A DNA stretch of 64,000 nucleotides, from positions 79,752 through 143,751 of the forward strand of contig NZ_KB890684.1 of NCBI RefSeq assembly GCF_000373185.1, read 5' to 3'. Positions 40,401-47,036 of the stretch are shown piece after piece; the stretch's first letter is position 1, and every line of letters starts with the position of its first letter. The translations under genes and the position numbers were made by a program. Origin of the DNA: Segatella paludivivens DSM 17968 = JCM 13650 (GTDB lineage Bacteria > Bacteroidota > Bacteroidia > Bacteroidales > Bacteroidaceae). The notes beneath the pieces were generated by a model. The model was given only the letters and a program-made list of their open reading frames with translations, made no database searches and was not told the origin of the DNA.

Positions 40401-41099
40401 TCTGTAAATCATCTATACTTCTATTCTATATTTAGTCAAGATTATGTTGATACTATTGGTAGTACTTATCAAGAAAGTTTGAGATATTTAAACGATTGGG
40501 TTAATGTCAATTGTGAAATTCTGCCTGTTGAGGAAAAGCTTCTGGTTGCTCAAGATGTAAACGGTGATATAAAAACTGAGATTTTTGCAGATTGTGTTTT
40601 ATTAGCTTGCAGGGATGGGTATATATTGATATCGGATGATTGGAATCTTTCATTCCAGACATGCTCTAATCTAAAAATAATCACAAGTGAAACATTTTTA
40701 AAAGTTATTGAAAATAATGGTGATAATATTAATGATATATATCACAAGTTACAATATGTGGGGATAAAATTTAATGCTACTCAGATGTATTCTGAATATC
40801 AAAAGTATCGAGTGGGTAATGAGAATATTTTCGAGTGTTGTTTAGAAACAATTCAGAATAATCCCATGATATGGCAGGATGTTATAGATTTGTGCCATCT
40901 AATAACAATAAATAAATTCCAATTGCCATCAGATATGCAAAGTGTTACAACTATCTTTACTAGGATGTTAACAAATATGGATTTGGATACAACAATGGAA
41001 ATACGAGCATTTATCGTAAATAAATATAAAATTGAAGTGCTGGCAAGACGTTACATGCTAGAAAGTTTTGATAATGCTAGGCTAATAATTCAATCATAG
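37497..41099 (+). CDS. TPR-GreAB-C-PIN type conflict-system protein
   Basis: A 1200-residue protein with a recognisable domain order. There is an N-terminal hydrophobic region (about 8-40, likely membrane-associated) and a helical/coiled segment (about 45-185). A long TPR-like superhelix spans roughly 230-735 (for example DAEQAYNLISQDKD and EYNEAIEVYEIFKKAFPLGEY). A GreA/B C-terminal-like beta domain lies at about 743-820 (VRCKYGKEAVEF ... ENAIGKSKGETF). The C-terminal PIN-like nuclease lies at about 870-1065, with acidic positions in THFVLDIMSMW, RQAECIKYSLEEL, ADCVLLACRDG and ISDDWNL. This matches the TPR-GreAB-C-PIN architecture predicted as a conflict/defence system, with an RNase effector gated by a TPR sensor. 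The ATG at 37497 is chosen over an upstream TTG. Confidence 0.75.
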   Translation: MSNKLIYIKASLIALLLVVPSAWTPMFLTWVANIVCEYFIGRYLDTKLGKKDRDVISLAYKKASKRFSKEFKSKLISDKSSIKHNLEDIINAIKKGELDLDSSDDMNTFNDLFKKEMNKFERGRNIVNSYLIPAIDKRTKTIEEKIDMLQDKLSSQVNSILLEFIKKYEDNVFRLKIKSALDVLKKLEDVLNENPEAKKCYGLFTLIKLEKGKCELYFVPKDAYQDLKYVRKSMSTDKTYEYFLQAAFYSKNIDDEVIAYAQQTIDEERSLPIAYFIICCYTGNIEENIKKIPKDILSNINFKSYIYQWFVDHYDKSEVIKKYVPFKYDNIPDDLNFNNLEEWKFIVSLLMTEKLQCEDFDNDGYPFIPEIINNHIAILEKFEQLVQKTEISNRLNQVNVYYKYLMFITTRDNKWFNEIIKIKLQDDFTNRLKANAYYISGDAEQAYNLISQDKDECSMRHKVWFAIKWNNENRIKDAIKQFASVIGFKQDQDIYIVFNALRKYSFLAKDNDVSDVIIEAYYKEGYKAIILSELIKLLKGNIIDIEKLKKMCDNISGLSLAITCHLLSLANETEFALDTLSKHINKDKPSPTLTIYLYILAETKTHKDEFRKICKNLRDKYNFVNFAFLDLEGLYALEIQEYNEAIEVYEIFKKAFPLGEYMMARYVHALAFGNRRDDIEAQIKDIISINYTNNVVLIYVANSLLKQRFYQEALDLVYRYAIDRKNVAVRSFYFQMRLDYVEENNLIFIEPLKVEEGFIVRCKYGKEAVEFIAAMDSKYENAIGKSKGETFIDSEKTLLTISLIGNKYCALYQEISDESLKNNNPYKDFKVMDVKDLGGTAILDMIEKETEQYNVDAKIGFTTLVGDYKRRKLPLLILMNNDVVMSAHDLLFSKFRIYVDPIEKYKQLLDEYYQEHKVTHFVLDIMSMWLFAYLSKKHGIKFSNKFVISKRQAECIKYSLEELQVTASSVNHLYFYSIFSQDYVDTIGSTYQESLRYLNDWVNVNCEILPVEEKLLVAQDVNGDIKTEIFADCVLLACRDGYILISDDWNLSFQTCSNLKIITSETFLKVIENNGDNINDIYHKLQYVGIKFNATQMYSEYQKYRVGNENIFECCLETIQNNPMIWQDVIDLCHLITINKFQLPSDMQSVTTIFTRMLTNMDLDTTMEIRAFIVNKYKIEVLARRYMLESFDNARLIIQS

Positions 41100-41105
41100 T
41101 TATCT

Positions 41106-41405
41106 TTATGATTTAGCTCTCTGTTTAGGAAGTAGCTTCGCATCTTGCAGTTTTCGTCCAAGTACATCATCTTTGGCTAAAGCAAGAATATCAGGATCAA
41201 GTCCTAATGCAATGAGTACTCTAAAGTAGCTACCCATGGCAACAGATTCATCGCCAGCTTCAATCTTAACGATTGTATTGCGTCCAAGTGAAGTGCGTTG
41301 CGCCATCTCTTGTGATGTGATATTACGACGAAGACGAGCTAACCTAATTTGGTTTCCCATCTCTTGCAATGATCTTTCTTGTTTTGGTAATAACGGACGT
41401 TTCAT
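41106..41405 (-). CDS. HipB-like HTH antitoxin/regulator without a HipA partner
   Basis: A 99-residue XRE-family protein: helix-turn-helix at about residues 14-70 (MGNQIRLARLRRNITSQEMA ... LGRNTIVKIEAGDESV). The tail LGLDPDILALAKDDVLGRKLQ is typical of HipB-like antitoxins that precede hipA. Here no toxin gene follows: 6 bp downstream of its stop is the 3' end of the convergent TPR-PIN gene. Upstream, overlapping palindromes cover its promoter, so it is probably autoregulated. Either the toxin was lost or this is a standalone regulator. Confidence 0.8.
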   Translation of the reverse strand: MKRPLLPKQERSLQEMGNQIRLARLRRNITSQEMAQRTSLGRNTIVKIEAGDESVAMGSYFRVLIALGLDPDILALAKDDVLGRKLQDAKLLPKQRAKS

Positions 41406-41430
41406 ATCGAATAATGTTTATTATTGTGTG

Positions 41431-41475
41431 CAAATATAGTTATATTGTTTGAAATATCAAACATTATTGATATTT
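41431..41475 (-). promoter_or_regulatory. Promoter with overlapping operators of the orphan HipB-like gene
   Basis: Leftward -7 TATATTTG (41438-41431) and -33 TTG (41460-41458), 19 bp apart. Two overlapping palindromes cover the -33 box: TGTTTGA-AATA-TCAAACA (41446-41463) and AAATATCAA-6-TTGATATTT (41452-41475), both with perfect arms. This is the expected layout for antitoxin autorepression. Confidence 0.65.
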
Positions 41476-41515
41476 GTTTTGTTTTAATAAAGAAAAATAT
41501 ACCTTGCATACTTAT

Positions 41516-41971
41516 CTACACAATAGGCACGCATAGCTCGCATAAGTGCTTTCTAATCATTTTCATAGCATATCGCTCAATGATCGGTCTTGAAAAATCT
41601 AGAGTATATCCAAGTGTTGATATTTCCGTAAACATTGTCGACCAAGCCTGTTGTATGGATTTAGTGGTATGAGCAACAGTAAATACACAATATTTGCCAC
41701 CATTAAGTTTCCTGGTAAGAACACCGTTATCATCTGTATGAAAATCATTTGAAACAACTAAACAGGCATCATAACGACAACTTTCAGGTGCAGTTACTTC
41801 AGGATTGTCTAGGGCGATGCCTAATATAATAGAATCGTCGTTTAGGCAGTTTGTTTGTTTTGCCCATGACTTCAATTGTTCCATCACAGCTTTGCATTCT
41901 ATGCCGTAAGCTCCGGTTCTTCTCATATAAGCTATTGTGCAAGGCTGCATTGTTTCAGTTCTTGTATCCAT
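41516..41971 (-). CDS. GyrI-like effector-binding domain protein
   Basis: A standalone 151-residue GyrI/SbmC-type small-molecule-binding domain. Seen: YMRRTGAYG at the start, YDACLVVSNDF in the middle, the GGKYCVFTVAHTTKSIQQAWSTMF strand-helix block and a closing GYTLDFSRPIIERY, which corresponds to the family's R-P-x-x-E-x-Y ending. The usual AraC DNA-binding domain is absent. Proteins of this kind bind small amphipathic compounds or protect gyrase; the ligand here is unknown. Confidence 0.8.
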   Translation of the reverse strand: MDTRTETMQPCTIAYMRRTGAYGIECKAVMEQLKSWAKQTNCLNDDSIILGIALDNPEVTAPESCRYDACLVVSNDFHTDDNGVLTRKLNGGKYCVFTVAHTTKSIQQAWSTMFTEISTLGYTLDFSRPIIERYAMKMIRKHLCELCVPIV

Positions 41972-42403
41972 TTTAATTTATCTATAATTATTTCTGCAAA
42001 TGTATAACATAATATTATCTGCGCAAAATGAATTTTAAAATAATTTAAATAGTATCGACGAATCAGTACCACTGTATCACTTGAATCTGTATCAACGTTC
42101 ATTTTGCTTCTATCCATTCAGTTAAACTACTTATCATTGCACAGAGTAAGGCAGAACTAAACAGTATGGTACTGATATAGCGCTATCGTCAAAAAATGTG
42201 TCAATTACGTGAAAAATTCCTCCAAAAGAGGTATGTTTTCAGATTTTGTTGCTACTTTTGCTATGTCAGTAGTTTGCTATATTAGTTTATTTCGCAGCAC
42301 TAAGATAGATGAAATTTCTGGCATGATCAAGTGTAAGTAAACTTTTGTATATCAAACACTTGCGCTATTTATAAATAAAAACACTGCGGAATTAAGGATA
42401 AAT
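41972..42403. other. Non-coding gap between the GyrI-like and nitroreductase genes
   Basis: About 430 bp without a supported gene. A rightward TACTTTTG (42253-42260) resembles a -7 box but lies about 145 bp before the nitroreductase start and has no clear -33. AAGGAT just before the ATG at 42404 could be its ribosome site. Nothing else is evident. Confidence 0.5.
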
Positions 42404-42940
42404 ATGAAAGCAATAGAGAATAGAAGAAGCATAAGAAAATACAAAGACCAACCAATTGATGAAAAATTGCTTCTTGAGATAATTAGAAATGCATCACTCG
42501 CACCTTCAGGAAATAATACACAACCTTGGAATTATATTATTGTTGATAATCTTGAAACGAGAAAGGAAATATCTATTGTTTGTCATAATCAAAAATGGAT
42601 GAATACTGCGCCTGTTTTTATTGTATGTGTTGCAGACATTAAGTGTAGAGTAAAAGAAACTGAGAAAATAAATTTGGATGAGGAAACAAGTATTTTTGAA
42701 TTAAAACAAATAATTAGAGATACAGCAATATCTATAGAACATTTAGTTATAGAGGCAACAGAGCAAGGCTTAGGGACTTGTTGGGTAGCATGGTATGAGC
42801 AAAAAGAAATAAGACCATTATTAGGAATACCAAATGATAAATTTGTTGTTGGAATAATAACGATTGGGTATTCAGATGAGCATCCAAAACAAAGACCTAG
42901 AAGGAATATAGAGGATATAATACATAGAAATAGATGGTAG
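42404..42940 (+). CDS. Nitroreductase family protein
   Basis: FMN-dependent nitroreductase fold, 178 residues. Motifs: IENRRSIRKYKDQPI at the N-terminus (FMN phosphate binding), APSGNNTQPWNYIIV, then ATEQGLGTCWVAWYE and VGIITIGYSDEHPKQRPR, the standard C-terminal flavin region. The substrate cannot be predicted. It is a single gene between accessory genes and reads as an ordinary passenger of the island. Confidence 0.9.
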   Translation: MKAIENRRSIRKYKDQPIDEKLLLEIIRNASLAPSGNNTQPWNYIIVDNLETRKEISIVCHNQKWMNTAPVFIVCVADIKCRVKETEKINLDEETSIFELKQIIRDTAISIEHLVIEATEQGLGTCWVAWYEQKEIRPLLGIPNDKFVVGIITIGYSDEHPKQRPRRNIEDIIHRNRW

Positions 42941-43059
42941 GGTTTCTTGCCTTATACTAACAAATAGGAGGGGAGTGAAGCGCAAAGATTATATTGTTGA
43001 TTTCACTTGATTGACTTTCAACAGCAAGTATTCCTGGTAACCGTATGTTTGTTTAATAA

Positions 43060-43159
43060 TATATCATTTCGGGTATATTGTTATGAAATATATAATAAAA
43101 TATACCCATTGTGGTATAAAATCAAAAATAACTTGTATATTTGTACCCGAAATGATATA
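43060..43159 (+). promoter_or_regulatory. hipBST promoter/operator region
   Basis: Two 16-bp arms in perfect inverted orientation, TATATCATTTCGGGTA (43060-43075) and TACCCGAAATGATATA (43144-43159), are separated by 68 bp. Between them is a smaller palindrome TATACC-6-GGTATA (43101-43118). The -7 box TATATTTG (43136-43143) directly abuts the distal arm. The arms would allow DNA looping or multiple HipB dimers to repress the promoter. Confidence 0.7.
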
Positions 43160-43163
43160 ATAT

Positions 43164-43373
43164 ATGGTTATGAATAATTTATCACCTATAGTAAAATCAC
43201 TGCGTAAGCAGTATAACATAACACAGGAAGAACTTTCGTTGAAGTCGGGTGTTGGTTTACGCTTTGTTCGAGATTTAGAACAGGGTAAAGAATCGTTGCG
43301 TTTGGATAAAGTTAATCAGTTGCTTAATTTCTTCAACTACGAAGTAACAGCAACTCCAAAAGTAAAGCCATAG
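43164..43373 (+). CDS. hipB: HipB antitoxin, HTH protein of a HipBST operon
   Basis: A 69-residue XRE helix-turn-helix protein (SLRKQYNITQEELSLKSGVGLRFVRDLEQGKESLRLDKVNQLL), the compact HipB form. It starts at 43164 or two codons later, just downstream of the operator array, and should repress its own promoter. hipS begins 4 bp after its stop. Confidence 0.88.
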   Translation: MVMNNLSPIVKSLRKQYNITQEELSLKSGVGLRFVRDLEQGKESLRLDKVNQLLNFFNYEVTATPKVKP

Positions 43374-43377
43374 AATT

Positions 43378-43716
43378 ATGAGACAAGCCAATGTATATTA
43401 TAAAAATATGCTGTCAGGGGTCTTGACAGAAAGCGATGAAGGTTATGAATTCTGTTACCTTTCAGACTATTTGTCGTTGGAAAATGCTAAACCAGTGAGT
43501 TTGACATTACCTTTGCAAGAACAGACCTTTAAAAGTAGTGTGTTGTTTCCATTCTTTGACGGATTGATACCTGAAGGATGGTTGCTTGATATTGCTACTC
43601 GTAACATGGACATTAGCATATTGGATCGTATGTCTCTCTTATTGGTTTGTTGTAAGGATTGTATCGGAGCAGTAAGCATTGAAGCTATTCAAGAAAAGGA
43701 GGAAGGTCATGTGTAA
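43378..43716 (+). CDS. hipS: HipS, HipA N-terminal-subdomain-like protein
   Basis: A 112-residue protein equal to the N-terminal subdomain 1 of HipA (couple_hipA-like). Landmarks are VYYKNMLSGVLTESDEGYEFCYLSDYL, PVSLTLPLQEQTF, LFPFFDGLIPEGWLLDI and the final DCIGAVSI. In E. coli HipBST this subdomain is a separate protein and acts as the antitoxin of HipT; the same is inferred here. It overlaps hipT by 8 bp, so translation is coupled. Its small size is not a frameshift artefact, since the downstream gene has its own ribosome site. Confidence 0.83.
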   Translation: MRQANVYYKNMLSGVLTESDEGYEFCYLSDYLSLENAKPVSLTLPLQEQTFKSSVLFPFFDGLIPEGWLLDIATRNMDISILDRMSLLLVCCKDCIGAVSIEAIQEKEEGHV

Positions 43717-44650
43717 ATGTTTGTATTGTTATAAGCCACTTAAGAAAGGCGAAAAAGATATGCATCCTGGTTGTATAGCAAAGTTTTTCGGAACTACTGT
43801 TATGCCAACTTTGGATTATACAACTGAGCATTTGGAAGAACTTGCAAAACAGGTGATACAAGACCAAACATCTCTTACGGGTGTTCAGTCTAAGTTATCT
43901 TTGAATTTAAATGAGCATGAGGGTAGTAACAGATTGACTATTGTGGGGTTATGGGGCGGATATATCTGTAAACCACAGACAACAACCTATGAACAAATGC
44001 CAGAAGTAGAGGATCTAACAATGCACCTTGCAGAGTTGGCCAAGATTCAAGTAGTACCTCATACATTGATGCGAATGGCAGACAGATCTATCTGTTATTT
44101 TACGCGACGTATTGACAGAACTTCGGATGGTGAAAAGTTGGCTATGGAAGATATGTGTCAACTCACGGAGAGACAAACTGAGCATAAGTATAAGAGTAGT
44201 TATGAACGCATTGGAAAAGCTGTGATTCAGTATTCATCTGTTCCTATCATGGATGTAACCAATTTCTTTGAAATAGTATTATTCTCATGGCTGGTTGGTA
44301 ATAACGATATGCATCTAAAGAATTTTTCGCTGTATGAACCAGAAGAGAATGTAATTCGTTTAACACCAGCTTATGATTTGCTTAATGCAATAATTGTCAA
44401 TCCAAAGGATGATGAAGAGATGGCCTTGACTTTGAACGGGAAAAAGAAAAAACTGAAGAAAGACGATTTTATAAAATTCGCAGAAAGTCTAGGCATAGAA
44501 AAAATTATAGCAGGACGCCTTATCAATAAATATATAAAGCTTTTGCCTAAGTTTAAAGATCTTATTTTTGATTCTTTTTTGAATGAAGAATTGCAAAAGG
44601 ACTATTTTAAGTTGCTGAACGAAAGACTAGATAGGCTTAGATTGAAATAA
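43709..44650 (+). CDS. hipT: HipT-like Ser/Thr kinase toxin
   Basis: A 313-residue HipA-type kinase lacking the N-terminal subdomain. From the ATG at 43709 (preceded by AAAGGAGGAAGG) it opens with a Cys/His cluster (C2, C4, C7, H19, C22) that looks like a small zinc knuckle. The flexible loop DQTSLTGVQSKLS (about 52-64) corresponds to the autophosphorylation loop. The catalytic WLVGNNDMHLKNFSL gives Asp200, and LTPAYDLLNA gives the Mg-binding Asp223. E. coli HipT phosphorylates tryptophanyl-tRNA synthetase; the target here is unknown. Confidence 0.87.
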   Translation: MCKCLYCYKPLKKGEKDMHPGCIAKFFGTTVMPTLDYTTEHLEELAKQVIQDQTSLTGVQSKLSLNLNEHEGSNRLTIVGLWGGYICKPQTTTYEQMPEVEDLTMHLAELAKIQVVPHTLMRMADRSICYFTRRIDRTSDGEKLAMEDMCQLTERQTEHKYKSSYERIGKAVIQYSSVPIMDVTNFFEIVLFSWLVGNNDMHLKNFSLYEPEENVIRLTPAYDLLNAIIVNPKDDEEMALTLNGKKKKLKKDDFIKFAESLGIEKIIAGRLINKYIKLLPKFKDLIFDSFLNEELQKDYFKLLNERLDRLRLK

Positions 44651-44668
44651 TGATATTATTGAATACAT

Positions 44669-44709
44669 AAAAAAATAAGCGTCACAGATAATCTGCAACG
44701 CTTATTTTT
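44669..44709. terminator. Bidirectional terminator between hipT and the RNase G gene
   Basis: A 12-bp perfect stem AAAAATAAGCGT/ACGCTTATTTTT with a 15-nt loop. The stem ends form a T run on either strand, serving both converging genes. Confidence 0.85.
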
Positions 44710-46282
44710 ATTTTGTTTCTATTTCTTCTTTCATATCAATGAACTCGCCCTTGCTATCATAAAATTCATATTGCAAGAAAGCCAGTTTTTGAGAAGGAAT
44801 GATATGCACACCAAATCCATATTTTAATTGCCATTTACGTTTCAAGGAAATTAATCCCTTGTCAATATATGCAGCAACATACGGATGAACATGCAAATAG
44901 AATTTAGAGACGCCAATCTTGTTGATTAGGTTGTCTATTTTTCTCTCAAGTTGATCTGTAAATAAAATGCTAGACTTTATTTTACCTGATCCATTACATG
45001 TAGGACAAGTCTCGTCAACATTAACGTCCATTGCTGGACGTACTCGCTGACGCGTAATCTGCATTAAACCAAATTTACTTAGTGGCAGAATATTGTGCCT
45101 TGCTCTATCTTTCTGCATATTTTTACACATGCGTTCATAAAGCATTTGTCTGTCTTCAGCCAAGTTCATGTCAATAAAATCGACGACTATGATTCCTCCC
45201 ATATCTCTTAGTCTCAATTGTCTTGCCAATTCATCGGCTGCACCAAGGTTTACATCCAAGGCATTCGCTTCCTGTCCATTTTCAGATCTTGAACGATTTC
45301 CACTATTTACATCTACAACATGCAATGCCTCAGTATGCTCAATAATTAGATAAGCGCCATGCTTATAATTTATTGTCTTACCAAAGCTTGACTTAATCTG
45401 TTTTGTAACGTTGAAGTTGTCGAAGATTGGAACTTTACCTGTGTAAAGTTTAACAATACTAGCCTTATCAGGTGAGATAAGGGTTACGTAATGTTTTAGC
45501 TCTTCAAATACATCTTCGTCGTTAACATAAATATTTTCGAAACTAGGATTAAACAAGTCGCGTATCATCGCAATGGCTCTTCCTGTTTCTTCAAATGCTA
45601 ATTGTGGTCGCTTTTGATTTTTTTGAACTTTTGCAATAGCGTCCTCCCAACGTTTTGCAAGCACTTTAAGTTCTGTATCAAGTTCAGCAACCCTTTTGCC
45701 TTCAGCTACGGTCCTAACGATAACACCGCAGTTTTTAGGCTTAATGCTGTAGATGAGCTGTTTTAGTCTGGCACGCTCTTCACCACTTTTAATTTTTGAC
45801 GATACAGAAACCTTATCTCCAAATGGAATAAGAACTAAAAATCTTCCAGCAAAAGACAATTCTCCTGTGAGTCTTGGTCCCTTTGTCGAAATAGGTTCTT
45901 TAACAATTTGTACTAAAACATCTTGTCCAACAGTTAATGTCTGTTGAATGCTACCATCTTTTTTTAGATCAGGTTGCTTTGATGCTTTATTGAATAGAAA
46001 AGGTTTTCTTCTGTCACTGTCTACCTGTTTAAGGTATTTACTATAAGAGTTAAATTGACTACCTAAGTCAAGATAATGAAGAAAAGCGTCGCGTTCATAA
46101 CCTACATCTACAAAGCAAGCGTTAAGTCCCGGCATGAGTTTCTTAACTTTTGCAGCATAAATGTTACCTACAGAAAAAGATGCCTGTCTTGGCTCATTCT
46201 GATACTCTACAAGGTTTTTGTCCTCCAGCAGAGCAATCGAAATCTCTTTTTCTCTAACGTCAATTACAACTTCGCTGGTCAT
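44708..46282 (-). CDS. rng: Ribonuclease E/G family protein
   Basis: Endoribonuclease for mRNA decay and rRNA processing. The 524-residue RNase G-like protein starts EVVIDVREKEISIALLED and has an embedded S1 domain (FSVGNIYAAKVKKLMPGLNACFVDVGYERDAFL, about 35-70). The catalytic DNase-I-like part contains VDVNSGNRSRS and GGIIVVDFIDMN (catalytic Asp pair) at about 325-370. A zinc-link CPTC follows at about 430. It lacks the degradosome scaffold tail of E. coli RNase E. The 5' leader holds a strong hairpin. Confidence 0.94.
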   Translation of the reverse strand: MTSEVVIDVREKEISIALLEDKNLVEYQNEPRQASFSVGNIYAAKVKKLMPGLNACFVDVGYERDAFLHYLDLGSQFNSYSKYLKQVDSDRRKPFLFNKASKQPDLKKDGSIQQTLTVGQDVLVQIVKEPISTKGPRLTGELSFAGRFLVLIPFGDKVSVSSKIKSGEERARLKQLIYSIKPKNCGVIVRTVAEGKRVAELDTELKVLAKRWEDAIAKVQKNQKRPQLAFEETGRAIAMIRDLFNPSFENIYVNDEDVFEELKHYVTLISPDKASIVKLYTGKVPIFDNFNVTKQIKSSFGKTINYKHGAYLIIEHTEALHVVDVNSGNRSRSENGQEANALDVNLGAADELARQLRLRDMGGIIVVDFIDMNLAEDRQMLYERMCKNMQKDRARHNILPLSKFGLMQITRQRVRPAMDVNVDETCPTCNGSGKIKSSILFTDQLERKIDNLINKIGVSKFYLHVHPYVAAYIDKGLISLKRKWQLKYGFGVHIIPSQKLAFLQYEFYDSKGEFIDMKEEIETK

Positions 46283-46317
46283 TTTTTCTGTTAATCTTTT
46301 CTTAAGTTATACAAAGA

Positions 46318-46357
46318 GGGCATGTCACAGCTTCCTGGTGGATGCATTGACATGCCC
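46318..46357 (-). promoter_or_regulatory. Hairpin in the RNase G leader
   Basis: GGGCATGTC/GACATGCCC, a perfect 9-bp stem with a 22-nt loop, between the 29-residue gene and rng. No T tract follows on the minus strand (CTCTTTG), so it is probably a leader element or weak attenuator. Confidence 0.5.
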
Positions 46358-46384
46358 CTAAGTCCCTAATAGGCTGCCGAGCGC

Positions 46385-46474
46385 TTATTTGCTCTTATGT
46401 CTATTCTTACGTAATCTTTTTTTACGCTTGTGAGTAGCCATCTTGTGGCCCTTCTTCTTCTTTCCGTTTGGCAT
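46385..46474 (-). CDS. Conserved 29-residue Lys/Arg-rich basic protein
   Basis: A 29-codon ORF, MPNGKKKKGHKMATHKRK followed by more Lys/Arg/His, is nearly all basic. It is preceded by an AT-rich leader and sits between the HU-like and RNase G genes. I recall an almost identical small protein at this place in other Bacteroidetes. Composition suggests rRNA binding; it may correspond to a Bacteroidetes-specific ribosomal protein (a short protein named bL38 has been reported), but I cannot confirm that. Gene finders often miss it. Confidence 0.75.
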   Translation of the reverse strand: MPNGKKKKGHKMATHKRKKRLRKNRHKSK

Positions 46475-46506
46475 AATTTTAAATTTTTTAAAATATAATG
46501 ATTTAA

Positions 46507-46788
46507 TTATTCATTCTTCATTAACTCAACAAATGACTTCGCTGGCTTAAAGCTTGGTAGATCATGAGCATCTATAGTCATGGTGGTATTCTTAAGAATA
46601 TTGCGAGCGGTCTTGGCTGCTCTGTGCTTTATGACAAAACTACCGAACCCACGCAGGTATACATTTTCTTTTTTTTCAAGTAAACTGTTTTTGATAGTCT
46701 CCATGAAACCTTCAACAACAGCTGTAACATCTTTTTTCTGTACGCCTGTTGCTAAAGTGATTTCGTTAATGATATCCGATTTAGTCAT
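46507..46788 (-). CDS. HU/IHF family DNA-binding protein
   Basis: A 93-residue histone-like protein: MTKSDIINEITLATGVQKKDV, the family's dimerisation helices, then VYLRGFGSFVIKHRAAKTARN (GFGxF signature and beta arm), ending FKPAKSFVELMK. It binds and bends DNA as a dimer. It is transcribed leftward toward the 29-residue gene and rng; a TATATTTG -7 box is visible at 46860-46853. Confidence 0.93.
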   Translation of the reverse strand: MTKSDIINEITLATGVQKKDVTAVVEGFMETIKNSLLEKKENVYLRGFGSFVIKHRAAKTARNILKNTTMTIDAHDLPSFKPAKSFVELMKNE

Positions 46789-46852
46789 TTGTATATCTGT
46801 ATTTATTATTATTTTGTTGTATATTTTTATATGCTTTACCTTTTCAGGTTTG

Positions 46853-46860
46853 CAAATATA
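46853..46860 (-). promoter_or_regulatory. -7 box of the HU-like gene
   Basis: Leftward TATATTTG followed by C, a good match to TAnnTTTG, 65 bp before the start codon. The -33 element is unclear. Confidence 0.5.
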
Positions 46861-47036
46861 CTAGTTTTTCGTTTCATATAAAAATTTATTGCTACTTTTT
46901 TGCGAATTCCAACACTCTTTTTTTTCAGAAGTGTTTAATTTTCATGCATTTAGCAATTCATTTCTATCAAAAAGTATATTGAATATTTCTTTGCAGCGTT
47001 GAATATATGTAAATATTTACGAATAATGTGATTCTA

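Noticed and set aside
41932..42117. 61-residue minus-strand ORF before the GyrI-like gene
   Set aside because: It overlaps the start of the GyrI-like coding sequence in another frame and has no independent support.
43378..44650. HipA gene broken by a frameshift
   Set aside because: The break falls exactly at the HipA subdomain border, the second gene has its own AGGAGG-type ribosome site and Cys-rich N-terminus, and a three-gene HipBST organisation is known.
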